Part shown: piece by piece, positions 18,018 to 25,211 of the stretch
Numbering within the stretch: position 1 is the stretch's first letter
Layout of the letters: the number at the start of each line of letters is the position of its first letter
Assembly (NCBI GenBank): GCA_020161265.1
Contig: JAIUOC010000005.1
Span: 310,001-374,000 of the forward strand
DNA length: 64,000 bases
DNA from: Chloroflexota bacterium
GTDB taxonomy: Bacteria > Chloroflexota > Chloroflexia > Chloroflexales > Herpetosiphonaceae
Direction of reading: 5' to 3'
Translations under genes and position numbers: made by a program
Notes under the pieces: model-generated
Database searches by the model: none
What the model was told of the DNA's origin: nothing
The model's input: the letters and a program-made list of their open reading frames with translations, nothing else

Positions 18018-19105
18018 CCAATTATGGATTAACGATTGAAACGCTCTCGCCAGTGCATATCGGCGCTGGCGGGCCAGATTTGCGCCGCAACATCGATTTT
18101 GCGATCTTCAACAATATTCTTTATCTGCTCAATGTCGATGCGGTGCTTGAACAGATTTTGCCTGAAAACCCCAACGATCGGCTATATCAGCAAATTTTGA
18201 ATACGCCCGATTTAGGCAGCTTCTTAACAGCAGACCTGCTGAACAAGCAGCCTGAATTGTATTACTACAAACTTGAGGGCGTTTCTAAGCTAGAAACTAT
18301 GCGGCCTGTGATCAAACAATGGACGCATGCGCCCTACATTCCAGGCAGTAGCCTTAAAGGTGCTTTGCGCAGCGCATGGGTCCGTCAACACTATCAGCAG
18401 CGCAACCTAAGCCTCGATATGCAGCAATTAAGCGATCGGCGCGAATGGGCTTTTCAGGCTCAGGAAGCACGTTTGCTTAGCCCTAAAGCATCACGCCCAA
18501 GCCAAAATCCCAACTATGACCTGTTTCGGGCAATTCAGGTCAGCGATAGCCAGCCCGCGCCTGATGATGCGCTCCGGCTCTACAACGCTGTAGTGTTCCC
18601 AGCCGCTAATCAAGGGATTCCGCTTGATTTGGAGGCGATTAAGCCGCGTGTAGCTTTGCAAGCTCGGATCAAATTCGATGATTACATCTTGGATAAGCAG
18701 GCCAAACAATTCGGGGTACAGGAGCAAGGATTTAGCGTCGAGGCATTAAAACAGGCTTGGCGCGAACAAGGGCTAGCGCGGATTCAGCAAGAATTAACGT
18801 TCTGGACTGGCCGCCGTGAGGGCGAGCATCTCCAGCAATTCTTTAGCAACCTTGCCCAACAGGCCAATGCTGCTCCCGATAACTGCTTCTACATCGACAT
18901 TGGCTGGGGCACTGGCTGGAAGAGCAAAACCCTTGGCGATATTATCAAAACGCCGCAACTTGCTCAGTTGATGCGCCGCTATCGGCTGAGTCGCAAGGAG
19001 TATCGTGAAGGCGATCGCTTTCCGAAAACCCGCCGCGCCGCTCGCGATAGCAAAGGTGCGTTGCGCGTCCCATTTGGTTGGGTAAGAATAACTATGCAAT
19101 CATAA
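18014..19105 (+). CDS. csm5: Csm5 (Cas7-like), 3'-end backbone subunit
   Basis: A 363-residue RAMP protein that caps the backbone at the 3' end of the crRNA and helps its maturation. Motifs are LSPVHIGAGG at the N-terminus and PYIPGSSLKGALRSAWVR at about residue 110. The C-terminus ends in a basic segment and LRVPFGWVRI, as in the family. It is the last gene of the core effector module; a 19-bp perfect inverted repeat follows it. Confidence 0.92.
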   Translation: MTNYGLTIETLSPVHIGAGGPDLRRNIDFAIFNNILYLLNVDAVLEQILPENPNDRLYQQILNTPDLGSFLTADLLNKQPELYYYKLEGVSKLETMRPVIKQWTHAPYIPGSSLKGALRSAWVRQHYQQRNLSLDMQQLSDRREWAFQAQEARLLSPKASRPSQNPNYDLFRAIQVSDSQPAPDDALRLYNAVVFPAANQGIPLDLEAIKPRVALQARIKFDDYILDKQAKQFGVQEQGFSVEALKQAWREQGLARIQQELTFWTGRREGEHLQQFFSNLAQQANAAPDNCFYIDIGWGTGWKSKTLGDIIKTPQLAQLMRRYRLSRKEYREGDRFPKTRRAARDSKGALRVPFGWVRITMQS

Positions 19106-19149
19106 ATTTTTGAACTAGAACAAGATTTATCCTAATTAATCTCTTTACA

Positions 19150-19206
19150 TTTATCTCAATCATATCAAGTTTAAGAAAATTAAAGATTTGATATGATTGA
19201 GATAAA
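19150..19206 (+). promoter_or_regulatory. 19-bp perfect inverted repeat between csm5 and the AT-rich gene
   Basis: TTTATCTCAATCATATCAA (19150-19168) is exactly repeated in inverted form at 19188-19206, with a 19-nt AT-rich loop that can extend the stem. It ends 12 nt before the next ATG and has no T run. It could be an attenuator or transcript-processing hairpin, an operator for a repressor, or the edge of an inserted segment. Confidence 0.85.
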
Positions 19207-19218
19207 GAAAGGTATATA

Positions 19219-20022
19219 ATGAGCGATTTCTTGGATTATGTTTTTTCTATAAATCTCTTAGAAGCAACTCAAAGAAATATAAGAACCCTTCGGTTAAAGG
19301 CAGCAAAATACGGAATAGATATTCCATTGCATATAGATAATGAAATAAATATAGAAATAGAAAAATTTTATTCAATAAAATCTGATGTTACTGCTAGAGA
19401 GTCAGAGATATTATTACTATTCAATAACTATATAAATAGCATCAGTGATCAAAAACCAATCTATACATTTAGATTTACCCAAAACAATCTGTCGATTGAG
19501 ATGGATAATTTACTAAACGATATAAAAGCAAATAGGAATAACTATATTCATATAAATAATAGTAATTTTGAATCATATTTCACGGAATTATTACATTATA
19601 TATTAATTGCAGTAAAACAAATAGATATGATACCTATATACATAGATTTCTCTAGTAAAAGAATTAAGGACATTAATAGATTTATACGAGAAAATATCCA
19701 TAATTTATTAGGAGTACGAAGAAAAGATGTTTTTTATATTCTAGAACGAAGATGTAATGATTATGATATTGATTTTATACCAAAAATTTATTTTATTTTT
19801 TGTAATATAGATGAAATACAAAAAATTAAAAAAGATAATTCCATTAATAAAATCAAAAACTTTCTTAGCACTTTATATAGGCCATGTGTATTTATATATA
19901 AAGATGAGATTAAATATAAGTCGGTATTCAACTTTCAGAAAATATATAATATCAAGGATGTTATTCAAGAATTTATTGAACAAGAAGAAAGTATTGTTGT
20001 TGAACGGGATGATAATTTTTAA
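19219..20022 (+). CDS. AT-rich unknown protein in the cas operon, possible effector-associated domain
   Basis: A 267-residue protein I cannot assign. Its base composition is far more AT-rich than its neighbours (many ATA and AAA codons), which suggests recent transfer. Residues ~13-45 (LLEATQRNIRTLRLKAAKYG, then IDIPLHIDNEI) resemble the short helical effector-associated motif found in Chloroflexota TIR, CHAT and NACHT proteins. The later part has an alternation (IPIYIDFSS, KIYFIFCNIDEIQ, CVFIYKDE) that recalls a STAND/NACHT core, but no P-loop is visible, so this is a weak inference. It sits between csm5 and two csm6-like genes, with its own inverted repeat upstream. A role as an accessory to cyclic-nucleotide signalling is possible but unproven. 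Confidence 0.6.
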   Translation: MSDFLDYVFSINLLEATQRNIRTLRLKAAKYGIDIPLHIDNEINIEIEKFYSIKSDVTARESEILLLFNNYINSISDQKPIYTFRFTQNNLSIEMDNLLNDIKANRNNYIHINNSNFESYFTELLHYILIAVKQIDMIPIYIDFSSKRIKDINRFIRENIHNLLGVRRKDVFYILERRCNDYDIDFIPKIYFIFCNIDEIQKIKKDNSINKIKNFLSTLYRPCVFIYKDEIKYKSVFNFQKIYNIKDVIQEFIEQEESIVVERDDNF

Positions 20023-20039
20023 TATATAAGGAGCTTAAT

Positions 20040-21482
20040 ATGCAACGAATTGCATTTTGTAATGTTGGTAATAGCGATGTCGCAGTCCAAGGGGCGATTA
20101 TTCGGCCATCGCGACCAGCTGGCGAACACCATTGGCAAACCTATAACGAACATCAATTTAGCGCACCAATTATCGATGCCTTTGCTCGTTATTTTCAGTA
20201 TCGTCAGCTTGTGATTGATCGATTAATCATGTTCGACACCGATCAAGCCGATACACCTGCCAGTAGCGTGAAAGATCGCAATGGCGTGAGTTTGCGCGAT
20301 AAAGACACGCTTTGGTTTGGCATGATTTTGGAGCGCTATATTCAAGAACATTGGAGCCATGTGATTCGCATGGTCGAGCGCCGCACAATTTACGATGTTA
20401 ACCCAAGTTTATACGATGATGCGATGCAAGCATTTGGCCAACAATTAGCGAATATCAAGCATCAACCTGAAACTGAATATTATATTTTAGCGGCTGGCGG
20501 AACCCAAGCGTTCAATAATGCGCTCCAATTCAAGGCCATTGCCCGTTTTCGCGAAGCCTGCTTTGTGCTCTATAAATCTGAGCACGATCAATGGCCTTAT
20601 TCGCTGAATATTCGTAAACAATTGCTCAATTCATTTAATATTTCAACGGCGATTCAATTGATTCAGCAGCATAATTTTCTTGGGGCAATTACCTTGCTCG
20701 AAGGCTCAGTTGATGCAGGGATTATCGGATTGTTGCGCTATGCTAAGTATCGTGAAGATTTCGATTTTGATTCAGCTCAGCAAATTTTAGCTCAAATTCA
20801 ATTTGATGTTGATGGTTCGTTGCGTGATCTAGTTCGTTCAATTCAACATACTGCGTATCAGATCGATCAAGCTGACTTGAAATTTCTCTTGGTTGAACTT
20901 TATTATAATGCCCAAATTGCCTATACCAATGGCCGCTATGCCGATTTCTTGGGGCGTATGTTTCGCTTCCAAGAAACAGTCTTGCGCTATTTGGTTGAAA
21001 CAACCTTCAATATTTCAACTGATTATAGTAAAGCGCACAAAGCTGAGAATCTTGCCAAATTCGATCAATTGTTGGCCGATGATCCAGCACTCCACGCATA
21101 TCTTGAGCAAGCAACGCTGGGTGATCAAAAGCTCGATTATCAACATTTTTCAGTGCCAGTTTTGATCGCCATGCTTAATTTTGCCAGCGAAAAAGCTGGG
21201 CAACGCTACCTCAACAAACAACAAGCAGGCCTGTACATCGGCATCCTCAAAAATCTCTATAAAATTACCAATTTAGCTCAAATGCGCAACCAGAGCATCA
21301 TTGCCCATGGCTTTCAAGGCGTTTCCAAGGAAAAAATTAACGAGGCAATGCAACTCAAACCTGAGCAAACCCCCTTGGATTTGTTACACGATACGTTGAG
21401 CAAAATGCAGATCGATATCCATGAATCGCCGTTTCAGCAGATTCAAACGATATTAACTCAAAAATTGTATAGCTTGATCTAG
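20040..21482 (+). CDS. csm6: Csm6-like CARF-HEPN protein, copy 1 (Rx6H variant)
   Basis: A 480-residue protein with an N-terminal CARF domain (RIAFCNVGNSDVAV, then YYILAAGGTQAFNNALQFKA as the ligand-binding loop) and a helical C-terminal HEPN-like domain. The HEPN motif is R416-NQSIIA-H423 (R-x6-H), longer than the common R-x4-H. Cyclic oligoadenylate made by Cas10 should bind the CARF domain and switch on RNase activity in the dimer. AAGGAG lies just upstream. It is a paralogue of the next gene, with the same fold order but low identity. Confidence 0.88.
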   Translation: MQRIAFCNVGNSDVAVQGAIIRPSRPAGEHHWQTYNEHQFSAPIIDAFARYFQYRQLVIDRLIMFDTDQADTPASSVKDRNGVSLRDKDTLWFGMILERYIQEHWSHVIRMVERRTIYDVNPSLYDDAMQAFGQQLANIKHQPETEYYILAAGGTQAFNNALQFKAIARFREACFVLYKSEHDQWPYSLNIRKQLLNSFNISTAIQLIQQHNFLGAITLLEGSVDAGIIGLLRYAKYREDFDFDSAQQILAQIQFDVDGSLRDLVRSIQHTAYQIDQADLKFLLVELYYNAQIAYTNGRYADFLGRMFRFQETVLRYLVETTFNISTDYSKAHKAENLAKFDQLLADDPALHAYLEQATLGDQKLDYQHFSVPVLIAMLNFASEKAGQRYLNKQQAGLYIGILKNLYKITNLAQMRNQSIIAHGFQGVSKEKINEAMQLKPEQTPLDLLHDTLSKMQIDIHESPFQQIQTILTQKLYSLI

Positions 21483-21493
21483 GAGTGAATAGT

Positions 21494-22855
21494 ATGACCA
21501 GATTATTGATTTGTAATATTGGCAATCGCGATGTTTTATTGCCAATGGAATTGCTGCCAGTAGAATTACACAAAGCCAGCCATCGCGATAAAATTAAGTA
21601 TATTCGCACCAATAAAACCAAGATTGGCTCTAACCTTCAAATTACGATGATCAAAAAAGTTATTGATTATCTTGAGGCTGATTCGATCGATTGGATTCTT
21701 TTATTTGGAACCCAACAATCTAATCCAAACTATCAGCCGACCGATACCTTTGAAGCCGCCGAACTCGTGCGTGAATTATTGATCGAACGTTGGAATTTTC
21801 GGCCTGAACACGTTTTGGCGCATGTTGTGCCAGTTAATCCAACTCGCCAAAACGAGCTTATTCGATTTTATGAGGCCCAATTAACCAAGTATGATAGCCA
21901 AATTAAGCCAAGCCAGGTTTTTTTGGAGGTAACTGGCGGCACTCCAGCTATGTCGAATGCACTGCAATTAGCTGGCACTGAAATGTTTCAGGCCCGCGCG
22001 ATTGCCTTGTATGTTACGCCTGATAGTATGCTTCCAGAACGCTTATCGATTGGGCGGCGGATTCTGGGCGGCCCTTTGCGCAAGCTGATTCAGGCCAATC
22101 TGACCACGTTTCAATATCATGCAGCGCTGGAGAGTTGGCATTTGTATCGGCCTTATTTTACCGATTTGCAAAGCGAAAGTAGTGCCAAAGTGATTGAGGG
22201 GATGTTGGCGCATGCGGCTGCGCGAGTCAATCTCGATGTGCCTCAGGCAATTTTGGCAATTCGCGATTTGGTTGGTTTGGCCGATGGGTTGTATGATGTG
22301 ATGATTCACGAATTGTACAATGCGCTAACCCCGCTATCGCATGAAAATGCCTTAGCCGAGGTTTTAGCGCTGGCCGAAATTCGCTTGCAAAGCAATAATT
22401 ATGCCGATTTTCTGACCCAATTAGTACGTTATGTCGAAAATAGTTTACGCTTGGTTTGCCTAAATTTAAATATTCCATTCATTAATTGGCAGGGCCAAGC
22501 AGACCCGCATGGAGCCAAAGTTGATGCTGGTTGGCTGCGTCAACAGCGCATTGAAAAAATTACTGTAGGTCAGTCGGGTTTACAACGCTTGCTGAGTATG
22601 TATGCACCGAACGATCCACAAGTTCAGTTAGTTTTGAAATTCGCCAAAACTTGCCAGCCATTAATTGAATTACGTAACGAAATTACCCATAGTTTGGGTG
22701 GTGTTTCGCAAATGCAAATTGAACAAGCATTTGGCGATTCAGCAAGTGGAATATTGAGCTACATTCACCATAATTATCAACAACTAACCCAGCGATCGCT
22801 AAATCAAAATCCATATCACGCGATCAACCAATGGATTAATCAATTATTGCAATAA
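21494..22855 (+). CDS. csm6: Csm6-like CARF-HEPN RNase, copy 2 (canonical Rx4H)
   Basis: A 453-residue CARF-HEPN protein. The CARF domain has RLLICNIGNRDVLL at the start and FLEVTGGTPAMSNALQLAG as the ligand loop. The HEPN motif is R394-NEIT-H399, the standard R-x4-H of HEPN RNases. I chose the ATG at 21494 over the GTG at 21485 because AGGAG sits 8 nt upstream of the ATG. It lies 11 bp after its paralogue. This copy is the more likely active collateral RNase of the pair. Confidence 0.9.
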   Translation: MTRLLICNIGNRDVLLPMELLPVELHKASHRDKIKYIRTNKTKIGSNLQITMIKKVIDYLEADSIDWILLFGTQQSNPNYQPTDTFEAAELVRELLIERWNFRPEHVLAHVVPVNPTRQNELIRFYEAQLTKYDSQIKPSQVFLEVTGGTPAMSNALQLAGTEMFQARAIALYVTPDSMLPERLSIGRRILGGPLRKLIQANLTTFQYHAALESWHLYRPYFTDLQSESSAKVIEGMLAHAAARVNLDVPQAILAIRDLVGLADGLYDVMIHELYNALTPLSHENALAEVLALAEIRLQSNNYADFLTQLVRYVENSLRLVCLNLNIPFINWQGQADPHGAKVDAGWLRQQRIEKITVGQSGLQRLLSMYAPNDPQVQLVLKFAKTCQPLIELRNEITHSLGGVSQMQIEQAFGDSASGILSYIHHNYQQLTQRSLNQNPYHAINQWINQLLQ

Positions 22856-22878
22856 TCGTTAGGATGAGGGATTTTCAG

Positions 22879-23688
22879 ATGCCAATGGCGTTAATGCTCC
22901 AAATTCGACCGCTTAGCAATGCAACGGTTCAGCCTAGTTTGGCTCGGGCAGCGCATGCAGCAATCTTGAATATCATTCGCGAGGCTAACCCTGATTTAGC
23001 CCAACAGGTACACGATGAAGTTGGCGCGAAGCCGCTGACCGTCTCGAATGTGCTGGGCATGCATGCGCAGGGCAACCAGGCTACGGTGCAAACCAGTGAA
23101 GATTATGGCTTGCGCATAAGCTTGTTGACCCCAGCTTTAGAGCAGCTGGCTCAAACTTGGCAACCAGAGCAACTGGGATTATTGAATCTTGATGGCAGCT
23201 CATGGCGAATTGAAGCTATTTTGCGCCAAGAGCACGAACACCCTTGGGTTGGGCAGCGCAGTTATAGTGAATTGCTGGCTCCCAGCATGGCCCAAGATTC
23301 GATTGCCTACCGCTGGACATTCCAATTTCACTCGCCAGTAACTTTTCGTCAACGGGGCTTGAATCAGCCGATGCCAACCCCCGATTTGGTATTTGGCAGT
23401 TTGCTGGATAAATGGAATGCAGTTGCACCGCTGACATTCCCCGATGAAGTGAAGCGCTTTGCTAGCGAATGCATGGCGACCAGTTATTTTGAATTACGCT
23501 CACAGCGCGAGCCAACCAAAAACCAAGCCATCCAAATTGGTGCGGTTGGCCATTGCACCTACACCGCAACCTCGCGTGATCGCTATTGGTGTTCATGTAT
23601 TGACACCTTGGCGCGGTTTGCTTTTTGGAGCGGAGTTGGGGCTGGAACGACGCGCGGTTTAGGCCGCGCCCGCTTAGTTGAACGCTAA
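22879..23688 (+). CDS. cas6: Cas6 CRISPR RNA endoribonuclease
   Basis: A ~269-residue RAMP endonuclease that cuts the pre-crRNA within each repeat and leaves the 5' handle. The N-terminal ferredoxin fold begins at the LMLQIRPLSNATVQPS segment. The C-terminal glycine-rich loop is FWSGVGAGTTRGLGRARL, the hallmark of the Cas6 family. A histidine-containing segment near the N-terminus (ARAAHAAILNII) may supply the general acid/base. The first ATG is at 22864; I prefer 22879 because the AGGATGAGGG there can serve as ribosome binding site. It lies between csm6 and cas1. Confidence 0.88.
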   Translation: MPMALMLQIRPLSNATVQPSLARAAHAAILNIIREANPDLAQQVHDEVGAKPLTVSNVLGMHAQGNQATVQTSEDYGLRISLLTPALEQLAQTWQPEQLGLLNLDGSSWRIEAILRQEHEHPWVGQRSYSELLAPSMAQDSIAYRWTFQFHSPVTFRQRGLNQPMPTPDLVFGSLLDKWNAVAPLTFPDEVKRFASECMATSYFELRSQREPTKNQAIQIGAVGHCTYTATSRDRYWCSCIDTLARFAFWSGVGAGTTRGLGRARLVER

Positions 23689-23700
23689 GGAGTGGGAATT

Positions 23701-24720
23701 ATGGCAACGCTTTATGTTCTCGAACAAGGTGCAGAAATTCGCTGTGACGGTGAACGGCTAGCAATTTGGCAAACTGATCAAGAGCTGGGCAACGTGCCAA
23801 TGGCCAAACTCGAAGATATTGTAGTGATGGGCAATATTGGGTTTAGTACGCCTGCAATCAAGCGCCTGTTGGATCAACAGATTGAAGTAACATTTTTGAC
23901 GATTCACGGGCGCTACCATGGGCGGTTGATTGGTGAAGTGACCGCCCATGTGGCCTTGCGGCGCAACCAATATCGCCGAGCAGACGATGAGACTTGGGCT
24001 TTGGCGATGGCTCAAGCCTGTGTTAGCGGCAAATTACGCAATTGCCGGGCTGTATTGCAACGCTTCGCCCGCAACCGCCAACAGGTCGAAAAAGAGGTTT
24101 TAGAATCGATTGAAGCCTTAGACCATTTTATTGATCGGGTTGATCGCACCACCAAAATCAGCTCATTGGTTGGGGTTGAAGGTAGCGGCTCGGCAGCCTA
24201 TTTTGGTGGTTTGCGCAGCTTATTTGATAGCGAATGGATGTTCAATAATCGTAATCGCCGCCCACCAACCGACCCAGTTAATGTATTATTATCGTTGGGC
24301 TATACCCTTTTGGTGCATAAAACCCTTGGCGCAGTTCAGGCGGTAGGGTTCGATCCTTATCAAGGATTTTTACATCAACTCGATTACAATCGACCATCGT
24401 TAGTGCTTGATTTGATCGAAGAATTTCGGCCAATTTTGGTCGATGCCTTGGTGATTCGCTGCTGTAATGATGGCAGGCTGACGGCCAATGATTTCAGCCC
24501 GAGTGATGATCCCAAGCACCCAATTTTACTCAGCAATGAGGGCAAAAAACGCTTTGTAGCGGCTTTTGAAGAACGTATGCGCACTGAAGTCACCCATCCC
24601 GATGGTGCAGACGGACGGCCTGGCAAAGTCAGCTATTGGCGTTGTATTGAGCTTCAAGCCCGCTTATTGGCTCGCGCAATCCAGACTGGCACAAGCTACC
24701 AAGCCTGGACAACCCGTTAG
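23701..24720 (+). CDS. cas1: Cas1 CRISPR integrase
   Basis: A 339-residue metal-dependent integrase that inserts new spacers at the leader end. The N-terminal beta domain has MATLYVLEQGAEIRC and EDIVVMGNIGFSTPAIKRLL. The helical domain has the catalytic glutamate in LVGVEGSGSAAYF, a histidine in GFLHQLDYNRPSLVLDLIEEFRP and the following acidic residues. The ATG at 23701 is preferred over the GTG at 23692, with AAGGAG 8 nt upstream. Length and motifs indicate a full, active protein. Confidence 0.95.
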   Translation: MATLYVLEQGAEIRCDGERLAIWQTDQELGNVPMAKLEDIVVMGNIGFSTPAIKRLLDQQIEVTFLTIHGRYHGRLIGEVTAHVALRRNQYRRADDETWALAMAQACVSGKLRNCRAVLQRFARNRQQVEKEVLESIEALDHFIDRVDRTTKISSLVGVEGSGSAAYFGGLRSLFDSEWMFNNRNRRPPTDPVNVLLSLGYTLLVHKTLGAVQAVGFDPYQGFLHQLDYNRPSLVLDLIEEFRPILVDALVIRCCNDGRLTANDFSPSDDPKHPILLSNEGKKRFVAAFEERMRTEVTHPDGADGRPGKVSYWRCIELQARLLARAIQTGTSYQAWTTR

Positions 24721-24728
24721 GAGCACGT

Positions 24729-25010
24729 ATGCTGTACTTGATCTCCTACGATATTGCGGTTGATAAGCGGCGCACCAAAATTGCCAAAATTCTTGAAGGC
24801 TTTGGCCAGCGGGTGCAATATAGCGTCTTTGAATGCGACTTGACCGCCAAGCAATACACCAAATTGCGCGGCAAATTGCATAAAGTGCTGCGGCCAGAAG
24901 ATGGCGATAATCTGCGGACATATCGCATTTGTGCTGCCTGTGCCCCAAATACCGAAATTGTGGGCAATGGGCCAGCGCTTGAAACCAGCGTTACGATTTA
25001 CATTTTTTGA
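24729..25010 (+). CDS. cas2: Cas2 adaptation protein
   Basis: A 93-residue ferredoxin-fold protein that bridges two Cas1 dimers during spacer integration. The start LYLISYDIAVDKRRTKIAKIL and the later RVQYSVFECDLT are diagnostic. It begins 8 bp after cas1 with TAGGAG overlapping the cas1 stop codon. It is the last cas gene; the leader and array follow directly. Confidence 0.95.
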   Translation: MLYLISYDIAVDKRRTKIAKILEGFGQRVQYSVFECDLTAKQYTKLRGKLHKVLRPEDGDNLRTYRICAACAPNTEIVGNGPALETSVTIYIF

Positions 25011-25211
25011 ATTTCGGCATAGCAAAGCGCTAAATCGATGGTTATCCACAATTTAACTTTTTCAACATGCCGCGCGATCCCATTCTGAAGGGTAGAAAGC
25101 GACTTATCCACATGGAAATTTGCTTAAAAAGCGAGTTAAAACTGCCCCAAAAAATCGGACCGCGCAAACCGCGCGTTTTAGCGCCTTGCAAAGCCATGAA
25201 AAGTAGGGTAT
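25011..25211 (+). promoter_or_regulatory. CRISPR leader
   Basis: About 200 bp between the cas2 stop and the first repeat, with no gene. The cas genes sit on this side and the repeats decay at the far side, so this is the integration and transcription-start end. It contains two TTATCCACA motifs and a GC-rich CCGCGC...CCGCGCG segment near 25160-25175. The last 20 bp before the first repeat (AAAGTAGGGTAT region) would contain the anchor seen by Cas1-Cas2. The array promoter could not be pinned down. Confidence 0.75.
25042..25112 (+). promoter_or_regulatory. Two DnaA-box-like motifs in the CRISPR leader
   Basis: TTATCCACA occurs at 25042-25050 and again at 25104-25112, in the same orientation and 62 bp apart (about six helical turns). 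Each is a perfect match to the bacterial DnaA-box consensus. Whether DnaA binds here, or the motif is a leader element for Cas1-Cas2 or transcription, is unknown. Confidence 0.7.

Noticed and set aside
13518-19105. Type III-B (Cmr) classification
   Set aside because: The small subunit is Csm2-like, the gene order is cas10-csm2-3-4-5 and no cmr1 or cmr6 type RAMP is present.
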